Assembly: GCA_916700875.1 (NCBI GenBank)
Contig: CAKAKS010000001.1
Span: 16,582,461 to 16,646,460 of the forward strand
Origin: Sebastes aleutianus
Lineage: Eukaryota > Chordata > Actinopteri > Perciformes > Sebastidae
Direction: 5' to 3'
DNA length: 64,000 bases
Shown: positions 10,824-23,801 of the stretch, one piece after another
Layout: each line of letters begins with the position of its first letter
How positions within the stretch are numbered: the first letter of the stretch is position 1
Notes under the pieces: model-generated
Seen by the model: only the letters and a program-made list of their open reading frames with translations
Told to the model about the DNA's origin: nothing
The model's database searches: none
Program-made: the position numbers and the translations under genes

Positions 10824-11027
10824 TCGAAGCGCCGATCGTTCTAACTTTATCTCACAATAACAAACACATTAAACATTACACACAGCTGCTGTCACATAAC
10901 ATGAAGAGGGACTTTACCGAGAGGCTTCAGACGCTGTAGCGGGGACACATTACGCTCACCACTACGACTAGAGGAGCTACAACGCAGAGGTAATGAGAAA
11001 GAAGCTCTACTATACCTCCGGAGAGAG

Positions 11028-11760
11028 GCTAATGTCTGCTAACAGCTAATGTCTGCTAACGGCTAATGTCTGCTAACGGCTAATGTCTGCTAACGGCTAA
11101 TGTCTGCTAACGGCTAATGTCTGCTAACGGCTAATGTCTGCTAACGGCTAATGTCTGCTAACGGCTAATGTCTGCTAACGGCTAATGTCTGCTAACGGCT
11201 AATGTCTGCTAACGGCTAATGTCTGCTAACGGCTAGCGTCTGCTAACGGCTAATGTCTGCTAACGGCTAATGTCTGCTAACGGCTAATGTCTGCTAACGG
11301 CTAATGTCTGCTAACGGCTAGCGTCTGCTAACGGCTAATGTCTGCTAACGGCTAGCGTCAACGGCTAGAGCTAGCGTCAAGTTAGCCTAGCGTCAAGTTA
11401 GCCTAGCGTCAACGGTTAGCCTAGCGTCAAGTTAGCCTAGCGTCAAGTTAGCCTAGCGTCAACGGTTAGCCTAGCGTCAACAGTTAGCCTAGCGTCAAGT
11501 TAGCCTAGCGTCAAGTTAGCCTAGCGTCAACGGTTAGCCTAGCGTCAAGTTAGCCTAGCGTCAACGGTTAGCCTAGCGTCAAGTTAGCCTAGCGTCAACT
11601 AACGTTAGCCTAGCGTCAACGGTTAGCCTAGCGTCAAGTTAGCCTAGCGTCAACGGTTAGCCTAGCGTCAACGGTTAGCCTAGCGTCAACGGTTAGCCTA
11701 GCGTCAAGTTAGCCTAGCGTCAACCAACGTTAGCCTAGCGTCAACGGCTAGCCGTTATAA
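11028..11760. repeat. two abutting minisatellites in kdm2a intron 1
   Basis: Array A (about 11028-11355) has some 19 copies of a 17-bp unit TAATGTCTGCTAACGGC. A few units read TAGCG in place of TAATG. Array B (about 11355-11755) is built from 16-18-bp units of GTTAGCCTAGCGTCAA with or without CGG. Every unit in both arrays contains one or two CpGs. Units are near identical, which suggests recent expansion or homogenisation. Confidence 0.95.
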
Positions 11761-12088
11761 AGGGGTTGTCAGCTGAGCTAGTTGACGTTATCCGGTAACT
11801 TGAGTTAAACCCCGTCATTAAACGGACACATCGGTGCGGGGTGTTCCTGTTTAAAGGTAGTCGCTCCCGTCGGAGCTTGTCTTCTTCACAGTGACGCGAG
11901 TTCAACGTAAATGTTTTGTGTTGCTAACGTTAGCTCGCTGGCTAAAGCTAAACACAACGTTAGCATGGCTAGCTGCACTCAGAGAGAGATGTTTGTGTTT
12001 CTGTTTGACAGACTGTTTAAACACACTAAAACATTTCAGTGACTGTTTAGTTTGTGTAATGTAACGCTGTGTTTGTCTTGTAGAGATT

Positions 12089-15000
12089 ATGGAGGACCCT
12101 CATACCCGCTACAGCAAACGCCTGGTGAGTAACTTAACAAACTAGCTTCCCGGAACTCTGGCTTTATGTTTACTATGTTGGCTGTTTCTCACCCAACTTG
12201 TGTGTGTGAGGTTAAGCTTTGTTTTAATACACACGAAGCACCCCAGTGAGTGAACATCAGTGTATTTGGTTGGCCACTTTCCTTTGGCACATTGTGTCCA
12301 TGGTCCTTTCTGTGTTGTGTTTCCACCCTAATAATAACAACAGTAATGAACCTGTCTAAAGAGTCTGGGGGTCAAGAGGAGGTCAAGTTCACTGTCTAAC
12401 CTCACAGCATTTGTGCTGTGACCTTGTTTACAATCTTAACCCCTGGTTGTAAAGTAATTAACTCGGTGCTTTCAAACTTCCCAGTGTGCACCCAGATACA
12501 TATTATTGATACTAGTGGTTGGGGCAATCAAAGGACACATTTCTTAATATATATACTGTATGTAATAAACCTTATTGTTGATTTAGTGTTTGGAAAGCAT
12601 GCATAAGTTGTTGAACACACCAAAGATTAATAAAAACCACCCAATAAATTGTTGCTTAATTAAAATTAATTGATTCCCTTTGTCATTTTTATTACTTTAT
12701 TTTAAAACAACAGTGTGGTGTGGGTTTGCTTTCATAATATTAATTTTCAGTTGCAAATTAATAGCTACTGTGCAGTGCTCTTGGTTATTAAAATGAGGCG
12801 TATCAGAGTTTAGATAATACCACATTTGTGGTATGGGGGTTGGGGAGATCTGAGAGCGGGGGTGTTGTGCTTTATCCATCTGTCTAGCCAAGCAGTGCTG
12901 CATAGGGTGAATGGCAGGAGGGGAGAAAAGGGGGGGAGCAGTTTGTGGAAGATTAACCCCTGCTTTTGTTATGCTGTATTGTTTGGTTCTCACATGAACT
13001 GATTTGGTATCTGGCTGACTGATCTGCTTGGATTTATTTATTGTGATTGGTGAAAGCATTAGTTTTATCACTAATTTTAGCTCATTTTTACCACAGAGAT
13101 ATTAGGGACAGCTCTCCTGGGCGTCACCTCACATCTTAGCAATTAGACTCATTTTAAAAATACATTAAGCAATGTTGCAGAGGGTTCTTGGCTTTTTGCA
13201 TCTATGCTAGATTCAAATGTGCTTGCTTTTGATCGTTTATCAGAACCAGTCACTAGTTTTTCATACCAGTAATGATATGATACTAGTTGCTGCTTTCATG
13301 GATTTCTCCCAAGCATATCCCTTAAAGGACCAATATGTAGAGGGATCTATTTGGCAGAAATGGAATATAATATTAATAAGTATGTTTTCTTTAGTGTATA
13401 ATCACCTGAAAATAAGAATCGTGTTTTCATTACCTTAGAATGAGCTGTTTATATCTACATAGGGAGCGGGTCCTCTACACGGAGTCTGCCATATTGCACC
13501 GCCATGTTTCTACAGTAGCTCAGAATGGACAAACCAAACACTGTTAACTTTTCCTGCTTGGGCCGGAGTCGATAACGTTACTCGCTCCTGTCGCCGCCAC
13601 TCTTTGTCTTGCTTCACCACTCACGTCCCACGTACACACACACACTCTCTAAGCACTCTACTCTTACAACAACTGGCTCTAGAGAGTGCCATTCATATTT
13701 TTGCGTCGGCCACTGTAACAATCCACGCTTTGCACACTGGAGAAGATGTAATCCGCAACCTCACCACTAGATACTGCCAGATTCTACACACTGTTCCTTT
13801 AAATCTTTCTTATTATGTAACTTTTTAAATATGTGATCTTGACAACAGCATTGCTGTCTGTCTGACAGGCTACTATAACCCAGCTTTGTCTTGGCACTGA
13901 AATATCTTTAGTGCAGTAAAACATCCCATTTTTCTCACTGCCAGTTATTCCAGCCCTCTCATCCTGTCCTCTTTCACTGCAAATCATATGTTTAGTGTCT
14001 GACATAGAGGTTAACAGAAACTGTCTTTTGTCCTCAGCGTACAGGGACGCGACGCCGCTACCAGGACGATGGAATCTCAGATGATGAAATCGAAGGGAAA
14101 CGTATGTTCGACCTGGACGAGAAGTTGAAGTGCGTCAGATTTAACTCTGACTTGATCAAACACATGGAGGGTAAAGGTGAGCGGTTTCACTGGGAGATTT
14201 TTGGAACATAATTTCAATTAAACCATACCTGAATATATCTGATGCCATGTAAAGATAATTAAGGCTAACAGTTGTTCTACGTGCTGTGTTGCTTTATACT
14301 ACAAACAAATCGAACTCTGTGTTGATCAGATTCAAGTGTATCTGCCAACTCATATTGGTTAATTTAAGTTTTGTTGTTGTAATTTTGGGTTATCTATACT
14401 CAATGCAAGTGTGTGTTTTTTGATAACTGTTTCTGATAACTCACTGTGTGTGTCTCCTTTCCAGATTTCACATTTGAGTACATCCAGAGGGAAGGGCTCA
14501 GGGACCCCATTATCTTTGAGACAGCTGATGGCCTTGGCATACAGTCAGTCTCTTTTCTTTTACTCTTTTTTTTCTAAACACATACTAATTTTGTTTCTAG
14601 CTTGGTTTTAAATTATTTCAATGCAAATGCTAATAAACCTGTTCACTTGTCAGTGTCTGGAGATACAAAAATGTAAAAAACTACAAGGAATTACCTCTCT
14701 CTTGCAGAATGCCAGACCGTGATTTCAGTGTGAGTGATGTCAAGTTGTTTGTTGGTAAGTTTCAGTTTTTTGCCCTTTCAGAGTAAATGGAATTGCTTTT
14801 TGTGCACAAAATGCTAGACTCATATGACAATATTATCTTATTCCAGATGCATCGGTATCAGTGAATGTGCTGACCAATTAAATACAAGAAATTGCTAAAC
14901 TAGCTCTTTCAACTGTAAAATGTCCTGTGTGTATCTCAGTATATATCTATCACAATTTAAAAAATAAATAAACAAAAAATAAGAGATATGTATCGAGATT

Positions 15001-18000
15001 GATTGATTGATTGTTCATGTTAAAAACAGTTAATATTGGATTTTTTTTAAACCCCAAATATCAATATTGACCTCCAAACCAGGGCAGTTTAATCAGAAAT
15101 AATAGGTATTACACACAATGCCAATGAATATTGAGTGTATTTGAGGACAATTTGGATTTAATTACGGTGGTCTCAGCTGTTGAACTCCTTTCAATTCTCT
15201 TACAGGTAGTCGACGCATTGTAGACGTGATGGACGTGAACACCCAGAAGGGAATCGAGATGTCGATGGCTCAGTGGCGACGCTACTATGACACGCCACCA
15301 TCAGAAAGAGAAAAACTCTACAACGTTATCAGCCTGGAGTTCAGCCATACCAGGCTGGAGAATCTGGTCAAACGTCCGGCTTCGGTGAGAATGCACACAA
15401 TTTTACACGTCAGGGTTTTACAACAACCCAGATGTACACGTTGATAATGTCATTTCATAATTCTTACTGATACATACCTGTATTATCTGGCAGTTAAGAA
15501 AGACGGGCTAGTTATCTTAATCATTTGTCTGCTGCTTTGATGCTATAGAGCTTTGGCATTTTGTCTACATACTAGGGATGTTAATAATTAAACGTTTCAC
15601 CAACATTAAGAATTTTTACAGATATCGGTTGAATGGTTAAAAGAAATATTAAAAATGAATTAAAAAACTGAGCAAATCTCGGAGGAGCTTCTTGTCACTT
15701 TAAGGAGAAAAGCTGGTCCACCTTAGCAGCACACCTTAAGACAGTCTGAGCCGGTCTGGCTTAGGTCTTGAGCTGAGGAGTTGTAGCATTTATTCACCGA
15801 CAAATAAACTACACACACTGTCGGACACTCGCTAACGTTACGCTGCGTCGACAGACCGTATGTGTGTGTGACAACGGCGAGCATGAAGCCACAAGCAACG
15901 CCACATCTGTGAACGAAGCACAAACCAAACACACACATTTTGTCGGACACTCGCTGATGTTACCCCGGGCTGACACACAGCTGACAACCTCGCAGCTAAA
16001 CTAAATAGTGCGATGGAGACTTACTGGGAAAGTGGCTGCATTTGTCCGCGACAATACACGCAGCACCGTGGCTGCTAACTCTCCCGGACAGTTGAACAGG
16101 GGACTCAGTTGTCTGTTTTGTACATACACTGCAGCTGGCGCACCTCTGCATGCGACGCATTAATCTTGTCGGTTAACGGTTAGTAATCGGTTAACAAGGG
16201 TTGGTTATCAGTTAGAAGAAAAAATCAAAATTGGCATCCCTAATACATACATAAAGTGGTGTCAGTTATCATAGACAGTCTTGGGTTTGGTGCAGACAAT
16301 TTGAAGGTATGTATTTTCTTCTCCTAATTGTCCAGGTGGACCTTATAGACTGGGTGGACAACATGTGGCCCCGCCATCTCAAGGAGAGACAGAGAGACTC
16401 CACTAATGCCATCATAGACATGCATTATCCCAAAGTACAGAAGTGAGTAAAACTGAGACCTCTGAAACGTATAACATTTGCTGTGCTATAGTTAAGATAC
16501 AATACTGATCACATCTCCTGCATCAGTGATACTAAGTGTCTTAATGCCTGTTTTCTTCCTTTGCATTTCAATCTTTTATCCTGTTTTTATCTAAAATCCA
16601 CATTGTGTTTTCCATCCGTCCTCCATCTCTCTCAGGTACTGTCTCATGAGTGTGCAGGGCTGCTTCACAGATTTCCACATTGACTTTGGAGGCACTTCAG
16701 TGTGGTACCACATCCTGCGAGGAGGAAAGGTCAGTCTGGGTGTCACACCACACGAGAATCCTAGATTTTAGCCGGTGGAAACTTTTAGTCGTAATGAGGG
16801 ACAGACAGTTTTTTTCACTCATGCTGTCAGAATAAAAGTAAATGTGACCGTAAGCTAACACTTTATCTTGATTTTCAACTTTCTGTTAACGTCCCATAAA
16901 TGCACATTAGTGCCATGGACACATCTTCATGTATTTGTTGACTTCAGACAATATACATGACCTTTTACCTGTGACCCCTGCAGGTGTTCTGGCTGATCCC
17001 ACCCACACCACAGAACCTGGAGATGTACGAGAACTGGGTTTTATCAGGAAAACAAGGAGACATCTTCTTGGGGGACAAGTGTTTTGACTGTCAGAGGATA
17101 GAGCTCAAGCAAGGCAATACCTTCATAATCCCATCAGGTATGTTACTGTAATACGACAGCAACACATACAGTCCTATAAAAAACACACACACACACACAC
17201 ACACTCGACCACTACATACATAAAGCATCCTACTGCTTCCCATTTCCCGATTTTGTGCCTCCTCGTTGTGCCTCCTCGCTCCACGATCCTCTGGCTTGTG
17301 ACCCAGAAACTGATTTCAGCGCTCCATCTTTCAGAGGAAAGGACGTCTCATTTCTCTAAAAACATATTACCTTGTTTCCTCTCTCCTCACATCTCTTCCT
17401 CGCCTCCTCTGCTCGCATCTCAGGTGGGAGGGACTAAGACGCGAGGAGAGGAGCAGAGAAAAGGAATTGAGGAGGTACAAACTCGGAAATAGGAAAGGCC
17501 TCATCCTGTGTCTTGTATGTTGTAGGGTGGATTCATGCTGTGTACACCCCAGAGGACACGTTGGTGTTCGGAGGGAATTTCCTCCACAGCTTTAACATCC
17601 CCATGCAGCTCAACATCTACAGCATCGAGGATCGCACACGGGTGAGCAGCACCTCACATTCACTATAGACCTTTTCCTGCTGTTGAAATATAACTGTTCT
17701 CTTCACACACATTGATGATTACTTCAGATTTTGTGATTATGCAAGACATGATTCAGAGTCTTATTTTGTCTAATAGAAAAACACTGGTGACAGAATCATT
17801 TCTCAACAACATTGACACATAAACTCAGGGTATCTGCCGATACTGAGTTGCAATCTGATACCATTACCAGTGCTCTGCTTTTCTCAAATTTAAAATCCGT
17901 ATACCTCACTAAGTAGAACTCATCAGACTAATTAGAGTAAGTAACTGTGACTGAATTAATTTAACTGATAGTGAAAACACTGACACTCACGAAGAAACTG

Positions 18001-21000
18001 TATTTAATGTGGATTGGTCATGTCATGTTTGATACCCAATCCACCAAATTAAGGTCTGTATGGTTGTTGATACTGATGAGGAGTATCAGATTGGTGCATT
18101 CGTATCTGAGTAGTCATATAATGAAATTTAAGATGTGGTTCCCAACCATTTTCCTTAAGGAATCCCTTTTCTATCATTGAATAAACCAACGACCCCTGAC
18201 TAAGTGACATATATTATGGATATTTCATATTATATTCAATGCATAACAATAACTGTACAGAACAACTGATAAACTGAACAGTTAACTCAAATAGTGAACA
18301 CAATAACTAAAAGAAGTTTGTGTAAAATGAGCGATTTGGATGAATTTTGAGCAGATTTCCTTTGAATATTGCATCAAAGATGGGTTTTCTGTAATTTTTA
18401 GGAACTTTTAATAGAATTCTCAGTCTTTATTATGTATTCTTTTTAAGTTTAACAATCATACATACTTAATGGGCTTCTTTTTTGACAAATTCAGTGTTTA
18501 AAAATAACAATTTAATGTAGTTTTCTTCGCAGAAATGAATGAAATGCTGAGATATAGGCCACTTTAAAAAAGTTGTCTTACACCCCTTAAAATCATGAAG
18601 TCCTCATGAAGCTTTGGCGACCCCTACTGAGGGTCGGGACCCCCAGGTTGGGAACCATTTGTTTAAGTAATCATACATTACCATGTTTGCCTCCCACTTC
18701 TTTGGTGCAATGACAGGATACAAAAGTTAGACTCATGCAGTAACACAAAATCAAGGCTCTCCAGCAAACATAACAGTTCTTTTGAAGACAACACAAATAT
18801 TTCTTATGAATTTTGCTCTAACACAAGTTGGTTCTGCTCAGCTACCACACACTTTTTAATCACCGTCACTGCTCAGCTATAGATGATCAGCTGTGTGCAG
18901 GTGTATCCGATGTCTAGCCACCGCAGCCACATGATATTTTCCCCAACGCCTCCTAAGCAGAAGTGCAAACCACAACAAAGTTGTGCCAAATTCAGAGCTG
19001 CTTAAGAGCAGTTCAAAGAAGCAGAAGTTATGATTTTGTGTATGAAGCACTTAACTTAAACCAACACAGTATATATTATATTTTATCTGTCGTATTTGAC
19101 GAAACTTGATGCAAAAATGATTAAGCAATATTTTTCCTAATCTGTTTCTGTCCTCCTCCACTAGGTGCCAGCAAAGTTTCGCTACCCGTTCTACTTTGAG
19201 ATGTGCTGGTACGTCCTGGAGAGATACCTTTACTGTCAGACCAACATCTCCCACCTCACTCCTGAGTTCCAAAAATACTCCCTAGGCATAGGTGAGGATG
19301 GATGAAGACAAGAAAACATTTCTGTCCTCATTTTATTTTCTCATTTTCACACAGACCCTATAAATTAATCCATCATGAACATAAATGTCATGTCCACTGT
19401 CTTTTCAGGACTGACCCAGGCTGACCTTGAAAACAATGACCACACCAAGAATGACACCTCCAATGGAGTTGTCAGTGACACTGAAATCACAGAGGTCAAG
19501 ATCAAGGAAGAAGAAGTCAAAGAAGAAAAAGAAGCGGCAGCTCAAGTTATCACACCTCAGCACATGCTGACTCCCTTTGAGCTGGAGGGACTGTGGAACC
19601 TCTTGGGGAAGTTGGAGGAGCTGCCAGACCAGAAAAAGTGTGTCCCTGAAGGCATCATGAATCCCGCAGCCCTGCTCGAAGACATGAGGGTGGGCCTTGA
19701 ACTCACTCATACTGGCTACTACTGCTTTTATGATACTTTGCCATGGTACAAGTCCACATATGTTTGTCTTACTACTGCTTTTCTCTTCTCCACTTCCAGA
19801 CTCTTCTGAAGGAGCATGCCAATGATAACCCCAAGCTGTCCTACACTGGAGAGCCCATTGTCAAGTGGCCTGAAAGGGTGAGTAGAGAACACAATATTAC
19901 ACACTTCCAGCTAACTTGGAGTACATAGCAACATACATATGTTTGTGAGTGTATTTAGAATTAGTGCTTCAGTTAGTTTTAATCTTCTTCACTTACTGTA
20001 TAATTGATAATAAAATACACTGTAAATACTATCTACTCTAAAATATTTCTTATCAGATTACTCAATCAGTCGATGGAATAATCGGTTACTCGCTTACTAA
20101 AATAATCGGTAGCTGCAGCCCTAGTTTTTTTACTTAGATGCTACTTGATTACTTTAAAAATGTTTCAAATTATTTTATTCGTATAAATTGTTAGAAATGA
20201 TTATGCCCTTCATTCAGACTCATCAAACAAGTCCCGAAGCTGTACACAACTCTAACCCACTTTTTCTTTACCTTTCTCTGCTGATGTTCCTTATACAGCC
20301 GTCATGGTACCAGCCCCCCACTCCCCCTCCCCCCATCATTTACCGTCCTCGCCCCACCCTCGACAAGTCTCTGGGTCAGAGGGTCAAACGCTACTCCATC
20401 TCTGCCTTGAGGCGCAGACGAGTGAGGTGCAAGCGCTGTGCCGGCTGCTGCAGGAAGGAGTGCGGCACCTGCGCGTACTGCCACGACATGAGGAAGTTCG
20501 GTGGGCCTGGACGCATGAAGAAGGGCTGCCTCATGAGACGGTGTATAACGGTGAGTCGTCATACCCGTTGTTGTCGTTGTATGTGTAGAACCAAATAATG
20601 CTGTACATGTAAGCACAGTGTACACTAGGAGAAAGTGTCGGGCCGGTAACTCAAAATCACTGATGTCAAACATAATGTTGTTTACATTTTTTTACAACTT
20701 CAGAACGCTTCATTCTAAAATGGGAGATTGTCTGAGAATAATCAAGTGTAACAAATGTCTTGTTTTGCTCAGCCCTCTGCTTGGATAAACACAGAATGTC
20801 AATACTATCGCATACAAATTTGCAATACTTCACAGTGGCTTCTGGTTATACATAATATATTGGTTTTCAGAATTGACCTTTCGCTAAGCCGCTCCCTAGA
20901 ACAGACACTTTCCAATTCTACATTAGCAAACGTAACTAGGCGCAGGAGGCCTGTCAAGCTTTCAGCGATGTGTGTATGAAACCTGCAAGTCCAAACAGCT

Positions 21001-23561
21001 GAAGTTTAGAGGGGAGTGTCATATTTTTTTGGCTTTTCCAAAGCTCTCAAATGCATATTGTAATCCTTTCTGTCTACTTGTCTCTTATATTTAAGAATGA
21101 TTATTCCAGAAATCTGCCATTATTTCCTTTGGAATATATCTCACTGATGTAGTTGAAAATGCCATATTGACGTGTCTGATTCGAAAGCTTGACAGGCCTT
21201 GCAACAATAACCAAGGGTTAGCGAAGGGTGAATTGTAATTCACAATAATTTGTATCAGTATCAGATCTAAAATGTCCATATTATTTTACTCCTAGTGTAA
21301 ATCATATTTATTTGTTCCTCCAGCCTGCCTTACCGAACACAGCGCGATGCGCCATATGTGGAGAAGGGGAATCAGATGAATCAAATCCGAGCACTCACTC
21401 ACTCATGGAGTGCTCTGTCTGCTCGCAGATTGTCCATCGTCAATGCATTAAGGTATTCTTCTTCAGACATAGTGAAGGCTATTTAAACTGAATACATTAC
21501 TCAATTATTGCACGGTTTGTTTTGCTGCCTACAAAGCTGCATATGTAGGACATATTTTGTAGTTGTTGTTTCAAACTTTTAACTGTTTGCTGTTTCAGGA
21601 ACCTGGTGAGGGGAAGATCAATGAGGATTTGCCCAGCTGCTGGGAATGTCCTAAATGTTACCAAGACAAAGACTCCGAGGTACGAAACACATATCCTCTC
21701 ACTCTCACTTCCACTCTGTTTCAGTCAAGTTCATTCAGTCTCAAGAACACTTTTCCTTTCCCTTTCTGAGCAAAGTTTCCTTTTTCAATAACTTCCACCA
21801 GTTGCCATATAGTTGATGTTCATACTTATACTTTCTTTTTCAACCCCACCAACCATCTCTTCCCCACTTTCCCACACCAGTCTTCCAGCGATGAGGAAAG
21901 TGAAGAGTCGGAGGACTCTGCCTCCTTGCCACCGTCCAAGCTCGCCTACCGGGAAGGCATTGGTGTAGGTGACGGGGTGAGACGAGGGACGCGTAGCAGA
22001 TCCTCATCCCGACCCACAGCACCTCCACCTTCTCAGAAACTGCTACTGCAGCATCAACAGAACCGCAAAAGAGCAAATGCACTGGAGCTCAGACTTAAGA
22101 AGAGGGTAAAGTAGATTTAAATGCATTTCTTGAATTTACCAATGTTTTAATGATCAAAAGCAAGTAGTGACAAATAACTTCTTCCTGCACCTTGGGGAAA
22201 TGTGTTGATTTAAAGCATTTGGACAATTCAGCATGTCTGCATTTCCAAATATGTTTTTGATTAGTGATTCTCCAGTTCTCAAGTTTTCCTTTCAGTTTTA
22301 GAAGCCTTAAATTTGTTGATGCACTGGAAATTCAGCTGGCCCAAGAGTAGGAAATGTACACAGAGAGCCCTATTTTTCTCTGTTTTGACATTGATTTGAT
22401 CTATATTTGTCAAGATCTTAAAGATACAGTGTGTAGGAATTGGCGGCATCTAGTGGTGTGGTTGTAGATTGCAACCAATTGAGTACCCCTCCACTCGCTC
22501 CTTCCTTTCCAAGACTGCAGTAACATTAGCCGCCGAGGGCAAAACTGTGGTAACACCGTTCGCCTCGCGCAGATGCCATCATTACCATGACAACGCTACT
22601 TTAGGAGCAACGGAAGTCAGATGGCGGCTGACGGTACCACGGTTTTGCACTCTGCGGCTCACGTTACCGCAGTATCACGTGCGTGTAGGAGAGCTACGGT
22701 GGCTTTTAGGTAACGTAAAAACATGAAAGTCTCTCTAGGTGTTTGGTTTGTCCGTTCTGGGCTACTATAGAAACGTGGCGGAGCAACATGGTGGACTCTG
22801 TGAAGAGGACCCGCTCCCTATGTAGATATTAAGGGTTCATTCTAAGGTAACGAAAACACAGCGATTCTTAGTTTCAGGTGATTATACACCAGTGAAAACA
22901 TAGTTATGAATATTATATTCCATTTCTGCTAATGGATCCCCCGAAACGTTACACACTGTTCCTTTAAAGTGTTGCCCTGAAACTTGTTTGGCAGATGCCA
23001 CAGATACGATTTGTCACCTCCTCAGACTTAAAATAGTAGATTAAAAACGTGTCTGTGTGTGTTTTTATCTCTCTATTTGACATTGATCTCATTCCCCAAC
23101 CCCTTTTCTGTTTATTGCAGATAAAACTAGAGCGCAGCAAAATCTTAACGGTAAGCAGAGCACGTATTTCTGTAATTTTGCATATTGCATGTAGTATTAT
23201 TATTCCAGGAGGTGGTTTCATCCAAACAGTTTGGTTTGTCAAAGATGCATATCAACCATGAAGATGTTTTTATGGTAACGCTGTGTAATTGAACATCATT
23301 GTAGCTGTGATGCAGCAGTCAGTTGTGAAACTTCTTTCATGCAATATCTTGTTCTCACTTGCCATCCTTTTTGCTCTTTCCCTCCCAACAGAAGCAGTCG
23401 TCTCTAGAGCGTTCTCCCAGGCTGCTGCGCTCCAGGGTGCTGTCCCGGCTGCGCTCTCCAACCAGCAGACTATCTCAGGGCAGAGGCCGAGGCTCCAGCT
23501 GGGCGAGTGGCTCCTCTTACCACAGCGCTCCAGGCGGGACTGGGTCTTTCCAGCAGCAGAA

Positions 23562-23594
<33 letters not shown>

Positions 23595-23761
23595 GTCGCA
23601 GTCTTCCCTTGGTCTGGTACTTGAGCCCAGAGGAGAGTCCCGCAGAGGGAGGGGGAGAGGGGTGAGGCTGCGAGGAGGAGCAGCAGGAAGAGGAATCAGA
23701 GGTGGTAGAAGCCATGTAGAGTTGGCGGAGAGCGAGGACAGCAGCAGCAGCAGTACCAACA

Positions 23762-23801
<40 letters not shown>

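Noticed and set aside
11028..11760. Regular repeats resembling a CRISPR array
   Set aside because: Units are contiguous without unique spacers, in a vertebrate intron; it is a minisatellite.
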